Source: Kordia sp965224175
GTDB taxonomy: Bacteria; Bacteroidota; Bacteroidia; Flavobacteriales; Flavobacteriaceae
Assembly: GCF_965224175.1 (NCBI RefSeq)
Contig: NZ_OZ245041.1
Location: 3,038,001-3,102,000, forward strand
DNA: 64,000 nt
Direction: 5' to 3'
Shown piece by piece: positions 16,895 through 24,798 of this stretch. The notes under the pieces are model-generated. The model searched no databases and was not told where the DNA came from. It worked only from the letters and a program-made list of their open reading frames with translations. The first letter of the stretch is position 1; each line of letters starts with the position of its first letter. The translations under genes and the position numbers were made by a program.

Positions 16895-18184
16895 TTAGTT
16901 TATAACAGTTATTGCTTCTTCTTCTTTTATTTCTTCTTGAGGAAGTTGTATTTCTATACCGTCAATTCGAGTTTTTAACGGTTTTATGAACTCTAAGTAT
17001 GATTCTTTGAGCTTTGCATCTATTGGATCTGCGTCTGGTAGTTTTTGCTTAAACGGATCTACTTGTTTTCCATTTTTCCAGAATCGGTAGCATACATGCG
17101 GACCCGAAGTGTTTCCTGTCATTCCGACCCAACCAATTACGTCACCTTGTTTTACAAATTCGCCCACTTTTACTTTACGCTTTTTCATGTGCAAATATTG
17201 TGTCGTATAGGTACTGTTGTGTTTTACTTTTACATAGTTTCCGTTTCCACCTCTGCGTGCTGATTCAACTACAACTCCATTGGCTGTTGAGATTATCGGC
17301 GTTCCTATTGGAGCTGCAAAATCAGTTCCTTTATGTGGTCGAATACGATTTCCGTATAGTTTTATACGTCTTCTTAAATTATATCTTGATGAAATACGTA
17401 CATTTTTAAAGACAACTGGCGCTTTTAAGAAAGCACGACGTAGGTTTTTTGCCTTTTCATCATAGTAATCTACAATTTGCTTTACGCTGTCTGTCTCAAA
17501 CTCAAAGGCATAAAATGGTTCTCCATTATGTTTGAAGTATGCCGCTTTAATTTTTTCAATTCCCACGAAAGTGGTATCGTTTATATATTTTTCAGTAAAT
17601 ACAAGCTTATATTCATCTCCTTTTTGTAAGCGAAAGAAATCAATTGTCCATGCATAGATATCCGACATATCTCCAACCAATCTTTGACTTAAACCTGCTT
17701 CATCAATAGCTCCGGATAATGAACTTGTGATCACTCCTGACGTTTCTCTTTCTACAATTTTAACAGGTTTACTTTCCTTATATGCATTGATAGAATCTTT
17801 AAATTTTATCACTACATAATCAATACTATTTGGTTGATAGATGAAGCATTCTGGTCTTTGTAATGAATCGCCTTTAGTACATAATAAGGTATATGGTTTT
17901 CCAACACCTATTCTACTAACATCAAATGTATCTTTTGTTTTTTCTACAATATTGAAGACTGTTCCGTATCCAACATGATTTTTTTCAAGAATTTTTCCAA
18001 ACGTATCACCATTTCTCACCGTATCTTTTACCACAACATAGTCGTTTAGGTGAAAACCAAATTCCATAGGATCTGGTGCCGGCGCTTCTATTTTTGCAAT
18101 TTCTTGCGTTTCCTTTTTGGCTTCTTTACAAGCGTTGAAACCTATTAATAGTAATGTAATTAGTAAAATTTTCCCGATTCTCAT
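16895..18184 (-). CDS. M23 family peptidoglycan endopeptidase, lipoprotein
   Basis: A 429-aa predicted lipoprotein (lipobox FNAC, Cys at residue 19) with a LysM-like/linker N-terminal half and a C-terminal LytM-type domain (about 270-375). The zinc-binding HxxxD motif appears as RPHKGTDFAAP. The second motif, usually HxH, reads GPHVCYRFW, so Cys replaces the second His; a Cys could still bind zinc. The expected role is cutting peptide cross-links during wall growth. Its start overlaps the TDO-like gene by 4 bp (ATGA), and pgi follows 5 bp later, so the genes are cotranscribed. Confidence 0.9.
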   Translation of the reverse strand: MRIGKILLITLLLIGFNACKEAKKETQEIAKIEAPAPDPMEFGFHLNDYVVVKDTVRNGDTFGKILEKNHVGYGTVFNIVEKTKDTFDVSRIGVGKPYTLLCTKGDSLQRPECFIYQPNSIDYVVIKFKDSINAYKESKPVKIVERETSGVITSSLSGAIDEAGLSQRLVGDMSDIYAWTIDFFRLQKGDEYKLVFTEKYINDTTFVGIEKIKAAYFKHNGEPFYAFEFETDSVKQIVDYYDEKAKNLRRAFLKAPVVFKNVRISSRYNLRRRIKLYGNRIRPHKGTDFAAPIGTPIISTANGVVVESARRGGNGNYVKVKHNSTYTTQYLHMKKRKVKVGEFVKQGDVIGWVGMTGNTSGPHVCYRFWKNGKQVDPFKQKLPDADPIDAKLKESYLEFIKPLKTRIDGIEIQLPQEEIKEEEAITVIN

Positions 18185-19146
18185 TGTTTCCTTTCTGTGT
18201 TAAAGATATGGTCTACCCATTCTTTTCCCCATTCGTTTTTTTCATTTTCGCTCCAAATTTCGGGAAAAAAGATCACTTTTTGAAAACTTGGAGGCAAGTA
18301 TTCTCTCCAATTTGTTCCACCAGTAGCTTCAATCGTCTTTTTTTCACGTCTTAAATAGCGATATGCCGAGCCCATATGCATTAATGGCCAATTGACATTT
18401 GCATTCAAATCTAGTGTTTTGAGCGCTTCTATTAAGTTTTTATTTTGCTTAACTTCTGTAGGCAACGCTAAATAACGATGATATATTGTACTTGTTTCCA
18501 CTTCTTTGGCTATTCGCATGAAACGTGGCGTATATCGATATTCAAATTGTTTGAGCGTCAATGTTTTTTCGCCCGTTTTACTATCGGTAGCGCCTTTTTT
18601 CCAGTAGATGTTTTCGTAAAGATCGTCTAATGTATTTTTTGATGAGAATTGATCGCGTACTGTATGATGTACTAGGTTTTCCATTGCTGTAGAATACAAT
18701 TCAATCATTCTGTATTGCGCCGATTGGAAACCGCTAGCAGGCAATAACGACATTCGGTAGTTTAAGAACTGCTCTCTTTCCATACCATTGATCATAATTT
18801 CAAAAGAAGAAATTAACGCTTTAAAATAGTTGTTTATTCTATGAATTCGTTGCGTAAAAAATTCTGCAGTTTGATGCTTATCATCTATGATTTGCTTTTG
18901 TTCATGAATGATGAGTTTAAAGTACAATTCTGTGATTTGATGATACATGATGAATATTTCTTCATCAGGAAAAAATGTACGTGGTATTTGTAAGCTAAGT
19001 AAGGTATCTAGGTGAATATAATCCCAATAAGTAAGATATCTTTGATGCAGTAAGCCGTCAAGATAAGAGCCTAAGTCTTGCCCAGAATTTGTGTATTTCT
19101 TGTCTAATTTTTCAATTCGTTCTGCAATTTCTGGTGGGATTTCCAT
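18181..19146 (-). CDS. Tryptophan 2,3-dioxygenase family protein (paralogue 1)
   Basis: This 321-aa haem-dioxygenase family protein carries the TDO landmarks: PRTFFPDEEIFIMYHQITEL near residues 55-74, SGFQSAQYRMIE in the middle, a His in LMHMGSAYRYLRR (candidate haem ligand) and TGGTNWREYLPPS near the end. TDO opens the indole ring of tryptophan to N-formylkynurenine. A second family member lies at 24799-25743, in a more obviously catabolic setting. This copy sits in an operon with DUF3108, M23 peptidase and pgi, overlapping the peptidase gene by 4 bp, so its substrate may differ from tryptophan. Confidence 0.88.
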   Translation of the reverse strand: MEIPPEIAERIEKLDKKYTNSGQDLGSYLDGLLHQRYLTYWDYIHLDTLLSLQIPRTFFPDEEIFIMYHQITELYFKLIIHEQKQIIDDKHQTAEFFTQRIHRINNYFKALISSFEIMINGMEREQFLNYRMSLLPASGFQSAQYRMIELYSTAMENLVHHTVRDQFSSKNTLDDLYENIYWKKGATDSKTGEKTLTLKQFEYRYTPRFMRIAKEVETSTIYHRYLALPTEVKQNKNLIEALKTLDLNANVNWPLMHMGSAYRYLRREKKTIEATGGTNWREYLPPSFQKVIFFPEIWSENEKNEWGKEWVDHIFNTERKQ

Positions 19147-19154
19147 ACTGTACT

Positions 19155-19931
19155 TTAATCTACTATTATTTTAAAAGGATGTTTTAAACCTTTGAACGCA
19201 TCTAAATCAGCTTTTAATGAACCTACCATTAGTTTTGCTTTGATGCGAATTGGAATTTTGTTTTCATCGTCAGAAACCCAAAGCGTTAAACTTTCATTCT
19301 CTTTAAAAACACGTCCTGCTTGTACATAAGGTCTGAATTTTAAGCAAGGAACTTTTCCAAATTTCGTTTTCATGTTTTCTCTTCCTAAGAATTTGAGTTT
19401 GAATTTGAAGTTTTCTTTATCAAAAAACATGTTCAATACTATTTCCTCTCCAACTTTAATGTCTGAAACATCATAGTTATTTCGTAAGTAATAAAATGCC
19501 GAAACCATGTCTTGCACATCTTTTTCGATATTGTATTCTTTTTTTGTGTTGTGCTTTTTATTGTTGACTAAAGCCTTTTGCTTATTGTAATTGAAGTTAA
19601 TTTCAATATCTTTTGTATGTCCGCCTTCATCAATTTTTCTGATAAATTTGTACGGTGCACCAGTTTCTTTGTCAAAGTAGCTTTCGTAGTTATCATCAAC
19701 TTTAAAAAACCAGCTTGCAAATCCTGTAGTTTTCCCTTTTCCAACAACATGGAATACACTTTTCCCGTTAAGATATTCGTCTTTAACTTCTAGTGTCGCA
19801 TAGCTCGCGTTTATGAATCCATAATGAATTCTAAATTTGAACCATTCGCCGGTTGTGAATGCTGTATCTTTTTTTTGCGCTTGCAGTGTAATGCATGCTA
19901 GCAAGAATAGTATAGTAAATGTACGTTTCAT
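19155..19931 (-). CDS. DUF3108 domain-containing secreted protein
   Basis: A 258-aa protein with a clear signal peptide when started at ATG 19931 (MKRTFTILFLLACITLQA). A longer frame to 19970 adds 13 residues before this signal and is less likely. The rest is a beta-rich DUF3108 domain (GEWFKFRIHYGFINASYATL and WVSDDENKIPIRIKA are typical). The function is unknown; the domain is found in periplasmic or outer-membrane proteins. It is the first gene of the operon, ending 8 bp before the TDO-like gene. Confidence 0.88.
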   Translation of the reverse strand: MKRTFTILFLLACITLQAQKKDTAFTTGEWFKFRIHYGFINASYATLEVKDEYLNGKSVFHVVGKGKTTGFASWFFKVDDNYESYFDKETGAPYKFIRKIDEGGHTKDIEINFNYNKQKALVNNKKHNTKKEYNIEKDVQDMVSAFYYLRNNYDVSDIKVGEEIVLNMFFDKENFKFKLKFLGRENMKTKFGKVPCLKFRPYVQAGRVFKENESLTLWVSDDENKIPIRIKAKLMVGSLKADLDAFKGLKHPFKIIVD

Positions 19932-20222
19932 GTTTGATGTAAAGGTTTGTAAAAATAATAAAATTCGCATTACTTTTTGTTAATTTATTGTTGTAACGCA
20001 ATTACTATTCCAAAAAAAATGTTAGAATTTGTGTTTATCTGAAAAACAGCTGCCTTTTTTAGCTATATTTTCTTGTATGTATATGCATGCTATTATTTAA
20101 ATTCTAGCAATTTCTTACAAATTGTAACATTTAAAATTTACTTTCGACAGATATTGTATTCAATATTAAATTGTATATTTCTGATCAGTTTATGAGCCGA
20201 CTTCTTACAAACTACCATTACC

Positions 20223-21992
20223 ATGAAAAGCATTTACTGCATATTACCAATTATTCGAATTCATATATTTTGTGTTAGTTTATTTTGTGCGTTCATACTA
20301 TGTTCAAATTATACTACAGCTCAAAACACAAGTAGTAAACGTGACATTCTTATTTCTAAAGAAATACAATCATTTATTACACAATCTGATTCTACAGATA
20401 GAATTGAAGAATTAATTCAGGATACTTTTTATCAAACAAACGACACTCTTTTAGGTTTAGCGTATTGCAAAATATATTTAGAAAGAGGAAGAAAAGAAGA
20501 AAATGATGCGATTCAATTTTTTGCTAATTTTCAAATGGCATACATTTCCTTTTTGCAATCAAAACATAATGAGGCTTTAAAAAGAGCTTATACTTCTACT
20601 AGGATTGCCGAGAAAATGAAAGATACCATGAGTAGCATTAGTGGAAATGTGCTACTCGGAAGTACTTGGTATGTATTAGGCGCATACGATGATGCTTTAG
20701 TACCATATCTTCTTGCCAAAGATCTTGCTACAGAGACACAAAATGTGTCGTACGAAATTATATGTTTGAATAATATTGCTAATATTCGCGCCAAGCTAGA
20801 CAGATATGAAAGTGCGTTGAATAGCTACAATTCTGTCTTAGAAATATTAGATAAGGAAGCTGGCAACATTTCCGATCAAAGAGATGTTACACGTTTAAGC
20901 GCTTTGGTTGGAAAAGTGCTGTGTCTTGCCGAATTGAAACGATTTGATGAAGCGCAAGAAGTTTATACTACAGGTATTGAATTAGCCGAAAAAAATAATG
21001 ATCAAATTTCTAAAGGACGCTTTAAAATTAACCTAGGAAAAGTATACCATGAAAAAGGCGAATATCATACATCCTTAGGTTTTTTAAAAGAAGGCAAGGA
21101 AATGCTTAGAGCGACCAGCTTGCAAAACAACTTATATATCACAGATTTTTATATTGCCGAAAACCTGAGTAAGCAGGAAAAGTATAAAGAAGCGTTGTTA
21201 TTATTAGACGATATTTTTGAACGCGTAGGTCCAGATACATACACAGATAAAATTGAAGAGATGTATGAGTTGGCAATTCAAATTTCTCGAATTCAACAAA
21301 ATCAAGCAAAAGAAGTCGAATATCTCCGAAGATCAAAAGAGATTATTGACGCAAAAAATGAAAAAAATAAGTTTGCTCGGAAATTATTATATGAAGGCGA
21401 TATAAAAGAACAAGTACTAGAGAATGAAAAATTAGCCAGTGAAAAAACACAAAGCTTAGTTGACAAGAAAATCATCACGGCTGTTGCTGTTGTATTGGTT
21501 TCAATATTATTACTCGTATTTTTATCCTATTACAGAAAAGCAAAGCTAAAAGAACAAAAGTTTTTAGCAATTATTGAAGATATTTCTAAAAAAACAATTT
21601 CCAAAGAAACTAAAAAGCCACAAAAAAATTCTACCATAAAAGATGAAAAAGCGAAAGCCATTTTAGAACAATTGGAAACTTTAGAAAGTTCTCATTTTTA
21701 TCTTTCTCCAGATGCAACATTACACACAACTGCAAAGTTGTTAAATACAAATACAACTTACTTATCTAAAGCTTTAAATGCTGTAAAAAAACAAACTTTC
21801 AGTCAATATGTAAATAAGCTGAGAATTGACTATGTTTTGGTAAAACTTAAAGAAGATTCTGTATTTAGATCTTACACAATCCATGCTATTTCTAAAGAAA
21901 TTGGATATAAAAGTGCCACGACTTTTATTAAGGAGTTTAAAAACAAAACTGGCTTAAATCCATCGTACTACATCAAGAAAATTGAGCGTTAA
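20223..21992 (+). CDS. TPR-transmembrane-AraC family transcriptional regulator (paralogue 2)
   Basis: A 589-aa protein with the same plan as the gene at 900. It has an N-terminal signal/anchor (about 8-33, ending TTAQN), TPR-like helical repeats from about 60 to 385, a membrane helix at about 414-437 (ITAVAVVLVSILLLVFLSYY), and a C-terminal AraC double helix-turn-helix at about 496-588 ending GLNPSYYIKKIER. The two regulators share VFRSYTI and NTTYLSK-type segments, which shows common descent. A palindrome (ATATTGTATTCAATAT, 20151-20166) lies 56 bp upstream. A type IX secreted protein, a lipoprotein and a GG-leader peptide follow on the same strand, as possible targets. Confidence 0.9.
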   Translation: MKSIYCILPIIRIHIFCVSLFCAFILCSNYTTAQNTSSKRDILISKEIQSFITQSDSTDRIEELIQDTFYQTNDTLLGLAYCKIYLERGRKEENDAIQFFANFQMAYISFLQSKHNEALKRAYTSTRIAEKMKDTMSSISGNVLLGSTWYVLGAYDDALVPYLLAKDLATETQNVSYEIICLNNIANIRAKLDRYESALNSYNSVLEILDKEAGNISDQRDVTRLSALVGKVLCLAELKRFDEAQEVYTTGIELAEKNNDQISKGRFKINLGKVYHEKGEYHTSLGFLKEGKEMLRATSLQNNLYITDFYIAENLSKQEKYKEALLLLDDIFERVGPDTYTDKIEEMYELAIQISRIQQNQAKEVEYLRRSKEIIDAKNEKNKFARKLLYEGDIKEQVLENEKLASEKTQSLVDKKIITAVAVVLVSILLLVFLSYYRKAKLKEQKFLAIIEDISKKTISKETKKPQKNSTIKDEKAKAILEQLETLESSHFYLSPDATLHTTAKLLNTNTTYLSKALNAVKKQTFSQYVNKLRIDYVLVKLKEDSVFRSYTIHAISKEIGYKSATTFIKEFKNKTGLNPSYYIKKIER

Positions 21993-22094
21993 GGTGTTTA
22001 TTTTGTTTAAATTTATAAATATGAACATGTAGCTGTTGTAGTGAACATTCAAATATTCATACTTTACTTAAGTATAACTTAAAACTCAATTGTT

Positions 22095-22973
22095 ATGAAT
22101 TCAAAAACTTTTACACTTACAGCACTGTTTGCTTTTTTTAGCATGATGCTAACTGCACAAACTCCTATTGCACCAACTTCTGAAGTTCCAATAAATAATA
22201 CATTAGACTTTACAATTTTGGTTAAAGATGGAGACACAGGTCAGGAAACCAGTTTAGTCACTGACAATATTTATTATGTATTACCGCATAATGATCTCTT
22301 TTTTAATTTAGAACTCGTATACTTATCAGAACGTGACAATATTACTTACTACAGACTGCAATGTCGTTTTAATCAATCGCCTTTGGGTATTCAATTAGAT
22401 CCTTCTTTCTTCGGAATCACCAATCCTGTAATTATTCCTCCAGTTCGGAAGAAAAAAGGAACTGCTTTTGATTCACAGTCACACACATATAGACCTTATG
22501 AAACATATCCTTATAAAATAAAATCTGACTATGTAATACGACCAACTATATACAATGTTACTGTTGAATTATTGAAGTATGATACTTTTTTTGATTATAT
22601 AAACGATACTGATAATTATGTTATTGGTCCAACAGCAAGTTTCAGGTTACATGCACAAAACAGTCCAACTCCTATAATGGAGACTACTACCGCAAAATCT
22701 TTAGCTGTAAAAACTTTTCCAAACCCAAGTACAAATCATGTAACATTTGAATATACTTATGAAGCAAAAACAGCACCGCAAAAGCTTCCACTTGATGTTA
22801 TTATTTATACGGATAAAGGAATAAAAGTGAGTCAGCATAAATTAATTAGTATTGACACGAAAACAAATAGCAGTTCTTATCATTTAGATACTTCACAATT
22901 ACAAAAAGGAGTTTATTTCTTTCAACTTTCACGCGGAAATAAAATGGAAATCAAGACTATTGTCAAAAAATAG
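22095..22973 (+). CDS. Secreted protein with type IX sorting domain
   Basis: A 292-aa protein with a signal peptide (ending MLTAQ) and a C-terminal type IX secretion sorting domain (about 210-292: TFPNPSTNHVTFEY ... LQKGVYFFQL ... KTIVKK). The central part (about 25-200) matches no family I recognise; it contains a Pro-rich VIIPPVRKKKG segment. The protein should cross the outer membrane by the PorU/PorZ pathway and be released or anchored at the surface. It lies 102 bp after regulator 2 and is closed by a terminator. Confidence 0.85.
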   Translation: MNSKTFTLTALFAFFSMMLTAQTPIAPTSEVPINNTLDFTILVKDGDTGQETSLVTDNIYYVLPHNDLFFNLELVYLSERDNITYYRLQCRFNQSPLGIQLDPSFFGITNPVIIPPVRKKKGTAFDSQSHTYRPYETYPYKIKSDYVIRPTIYNVTVELLKYDTFFDYINDTDNYVIGPTASFRLHAQNSPTPIMETTTAKSLAVKTFPNPSTNHVTFEYTYEAKTAPQKLPLDVIIYTDKGIKVSQHKLISIDTKTNSSSYHLDTSQLQKGVYFFQLSRGNKMEIKTIVKK

Positions 22974-22995
22974 TGATTTTTATGGTTAAAAACGG

Positions 22996-23030
22996 AAAGC
23001 CATCTGCACTTCGACTGTAGATGGCTTTTT
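22996..23030 (+). terminator. Rho-independent terminator
   Basis: GCCATCTGCA (22999-23008) pairs with TGTAGATGGC (23016-23025) with one G-U, loop CTTCGAC, followed by a T-run. It is 26 bp after the type IX secreted protein. Confidence 0.8.
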
Positions 23031-23135
23031 TATGCGAATTAATGATCTATTCAATTTTATAAATCTGAAAATACTTCGCTTGTTTTGGGAAATAGCGCTA
23101 CATAACTTTGAATTGTTCTTGATCGAGATAGGTGA

Positions 23136-23162
23136 AATCCGAAAACCCTAAATAGAGTAGGA
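23136..23162 (+). promoter_or_regulatory. Shared upstream motif, copy 1
   Basis: AATCCGAAAA (23136-23145), a 6-nt spacer, then ATAGAGTAGGA (23152-23162), ending 24 bp before the DUF4214 lipoprotein start. The same two blocks occur 20 bp before the lanthipeptide-like gene. Confidence 0.5.
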
Positions 23163-23186
23163 AACAATTCAAAAATTATAAATGTT

Positions 23187-23810
23187 ATGAAAAAATTCTT
23201 TTTAAAATCTCGCTTTTTAATAGTGGCGTTTTCACTAATTGTTGTGTCATTATATATAACAAGTTGTCAAACTGATGAAGTTGTCAGTGAAGAAGATGCT
23301 ACCACAAAAACTGAAACCACTACTAGCAAAAGTGCACCAAGCATTCCTTTTAATCCAGATTTTAGACCGCCAAATATTCCAAATCCGCCAATGATTGATG
23401 AACACTGTGTCGTAAGACTAGCGTATTTATCTTATTTAGAACGTTGTCCTGAAAATGCTGGTGTTGTTAATTATTGGATTGGTGTATTGCGCAGAGATAA
23501 ATTTGGAGGACTCGCGGTAGGATTTATTTCATCTCCTGAAGCTAATCAACGATGGAATCATAGATATAATGCTTTTCTACATAGAAATCATATTACAAGT
23601 AATGACATTGCTAAAAAAGTATATATCGCTTACAGAGGTTTGTTATTAAGAGAGCCAGATGTAAATGGAGGAAGATATTGGACAAATATTTTAAATACTA
23701 GAAATCTTCTTGCTGTTGCTAATGGTATTGGAAATTCTCCAGAATTCAGACGACGATTGGCTCGAATTTCTACAGAATGTATTAATGCAGCAAATAGATG
23801 TACTTACTAA
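23187..23810 (+). CDS. DUF4214-like lipoprotein
   Basis: A 207-aa lipoprotein (lipobox ITSC, Cys at residue 27). After an acidic Thr/Ser-rich and Pro-rich linker, two related repeats resemble DUF4214. The first is VVRLAYLSYLERCPENAGVVNYW (about 73-95), ending in a SPEANQRW block; the second is YIAYRGLLLREPDVNGGRYW (about 148-167), ending NSPEFRRRL. This domain is common in surface and secreted proteins, and its function is not settled. The gene shares an upstream motif with the following lanthipeptide-like gene and has no terminator behind it, so the two may be coregulated. Confidence 0.78.
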   Translation: MKKFFLKSRFLIVAFSLIVVSLYITSCQTDEVVSEEDATTKTETTTSKSAPSIPFNPDFRPPNIPNPPMIDEHCVVRLAYLSYLERCPENAGVVNYWIGVLRRDKFGGLAVGFISSPEANQRWNHRYNAFLHRNHITSNDIAKKVYIAYRGLLLREPDVNGGRYWTNILNTRNLLAVANGIGNSPEFRRRLARISTECINAANRCTY

Positions 23811-23848
23811 CATCTTTATCAATCAAATTACGAACAGTTTTACAGCGG

Positions 23849-23873
23849 AATCCGAAAAGCTTATAGAGTAGGA
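23849..23873 (+). promoter_or_regulatory. Shared upstream motif, copy 2
   Basis: AATCCGAAAA (23849-23858), a 4-nt spacer, then ATAGAGTAGGA (23863-23873), ending 20 bp before the lanthipeptide-like gene. It matches the element at 23136-23162. Confidence 0.5.
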
Positions 23874-23893
23874 GTATTTTTAAAATTATCATC

Positions 23894-24151
23894 ATGAAAA
23901 AACGAAAAATTCAAAAATTAGGAATCAACAAATCTACGGTTTCTAAGTTAACACAAGATTTATTAAAAGGTGGTGGCACAAATCAAACATGTCACGGTCA
24001 TTCTTGCTGTCCAACAGAAACGCCAACTTGTGCAAATACGTGTGCAGCTACCTGTGCTAATACTTGCGCTCCTGGTTGTGGTGTAACTAATGGATGTGGA
24101 ACAACAAGTAATCCAGGACCAAGTAGAATTTGTCCAACAATTAGAATCTAA
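23894..24151 (+). CDS. Class I lanthipeptide-like precursor, Cys/Thr-rich core
   Basis: An 85-aa peptide with a leader typical of Bacteroidota lanthipeptide precursors (KLGINKSTVSKLTQDLLKGG, residues 8-27). The 58-residue core has ten Cys and many Thr/Ser. Its centre is a run of four C-A-x-x units (CANT, CAAT, CANT, CAPG). The repeats use different codons (TGT/TGC, GCA/GCT), which suggests selection on the peptide. In class I lanthipeptides Ser/Thr are dehydrated by LanB and cyclised with Cys by LanC; neither gene is in the window. The gene follows the DUF4214 lipoprotein by 83 bp and ends in a terminator. The family call rests on the leader and composition. Confidence 0.8.
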   Translation: MKKRKIQKLGINKSTVSKLTQDLLKGGGTNQTCHGHSCCPTETPTCANTCAATCANTCAPGCGVTNGCGTTSNPGPSRICPTIRI

Positions 24152-24189
24152 ATTAATTATTAACAACGAACGAAAATTGAATGATTATG

Positions 24190-24217
24190 AAAGACTGTCA
24201 GGATTTTGGCAGTCTTT
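24190..24217 (+). terminator. Terminator after the lanthipeptide-like gene
   Basis: AAAGACTG (24190-24197) pairs with CAGTCTTT (24210-24217), followed by further T's, 38 bp after the stop codon. Confidence 0.75.
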
Positions 24218-24237
24218 TTTAATGGTATAATTGATAT

Positions 24238-24353
24238 AAAAAAAAGAAGCTCGATCTTACGAACGAGCTCTCTTTTTTATTAACCAACCAAAACTTTAAA
24301 ATTATGAAAATCTTCTTTCTTAAAGTTGCAAAAGGAAACCACTCGCTTTTGCA
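24238..24353 (-). ncRNA. Candidate small RNA 1 (about 116 nt)
   Basis: Read on the minus strand. A -33 CTTG (24384-24387) lies 19 nt from a -7 TATATTTG box (24357-24364), which is the Bacteroidota promoter spacing. A transcript starting near 24353 would open with a stem TGCAAAAG/CTTTTGCA (24346-24353 with 24327-24334). A second stem AACTTTAA/TTAAAGTT follows, enclosing an inner GAAA/TTTC helix. It would end in a terminator hairpin (24248-24269) with eight T's (24238-24245). There is no start codon with a useful frame on this strand. It may belong to a known flavobacterial RNA family (Rfam Flavo-1 should be tested), but I cannot compare the consensus. Confidence 0.65.
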
Positions 24354-24475
24354 CTGCAAATATAAGACGAGAATTATACTATGCAAGCATAGTATTTTAC
24401 TTTAACACAATTTTTGCATTCAAAGCAGTATTTCGTCGATGTTTTTTATTGAATATTTAATGATTATCCTTTTTT
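24241..24475. repeat. Tandem direct repeat, copy 1
   Basis: Copy 1 of a repeat with a constant 275-bp offset to copy 2. A block of about 50 bases (24319-24373) is identical in both copies. Similarity extends past the promoter to a TCGATGTTTTTTATTGAATA block at 24436. Confidence 0.85.
24357..24387 (-). promoter_or_regulatory. Bacteroidota-type promoter of small RNA 1
   Basis: On the minus strand CTTG, 19 nt, TATATTTG, matching TTTG-N19-21-TAnnTTTG except for one base in the -33 box. Confidence 0.65.
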
Positions 24476-24514
24476 AGTAAAAATATATCAACAATACTTT
24501 CAAACAGATATAAA

Positions 24515-24628
24515 ATAAAAAAGCCCGATCTTGACGATCGAGCTTTCTTTTTTTATTAACCAACCAAAACTTTAAATTATGAAAATCTCTTTTCTTAAAG
24601 TTGCAAAAGGAAACCACTCGCTTTTGCA
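24515..24628 (-). ncRNA. Candidate small RNA 2 (about 112 nt)
   Basis: Same plan as small RNA 1. The first stem-loop is identical. The inner helix of the second stem is extended by a paired change (GAAAAGAGATTTTC instead of GAAAGAAGATTTTC). The terminator stem (24520-24530 / 24536-24546, loop of 5) pairs fully on the minus strand with one G-U, which would be an A-C mismatch on the plus strand. That asymmetry favours the minus strand as the transcript. T-run at 24517-24522. Confidence 0.65.
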
Positions 24629-24750
24629 CTGCAAATATAAGACGAGAGCTATACTATGCAAGCACAGTATTTGACTTTAACACAATTATTATATTCATAA
24701 CGGTATTTCATCGATGTTTTTTATTGAATATTTAATAATTATTCATTTTT
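24516..24750. repeat. Tandem direct repeat, copy 2
   Basis: Second copy of the 275-bp-period repeat. Differences from copy 1 are mostly single substitutions, in the terminator stem, the inner helix of the second stem and the promoter spacer. Confidence 0.85.
24632..24662 (-). promoter_or_regulatory. Bacteroidota-type promoter of small RNA 2
   Basis: TATATTTG (24632-24639, minus strand) and CTTG (24659-24662) with exactly 19 nt between them, as in copy 1. Confidence 0.65.
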
Positions 24751-24798
24751 ACTGATAAATATTCAACATTTTGACACTTTTCACTTTTGTTATTTTGG

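Larger units (their letters stand above)
24152..24798. other. Gene-free interval holding tandem repeats and small RNA candidates
   Basis: No protein gene is credible here. The interval holds the terminator of the lanthipeptide-like gene, then two direct repeats with a 275-bp period (24241-24475 and 24516-24750), each with a promoter, stem-loops and terminator on the minus strand. They are listed separately. Confidence 0.8.

Noticed and set aside
23963..24166. Minus-strand Cys/Thr/Ser-rich frame over the lanthipeptide-like gene
   Set aside because: Its composition mirrors the repetitive plus-strand core; it has no leader or start context.
24304..24405. Plus-strand frame MKIFFLKVAKGNHSLL... 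in both repeat copies
   Set aside because: The second copy stops two codons earlier and has nonconservative changes, while the stems and minus-strand promoter are kept. It reads as the antisense of the small RNA, not a peptide gene.
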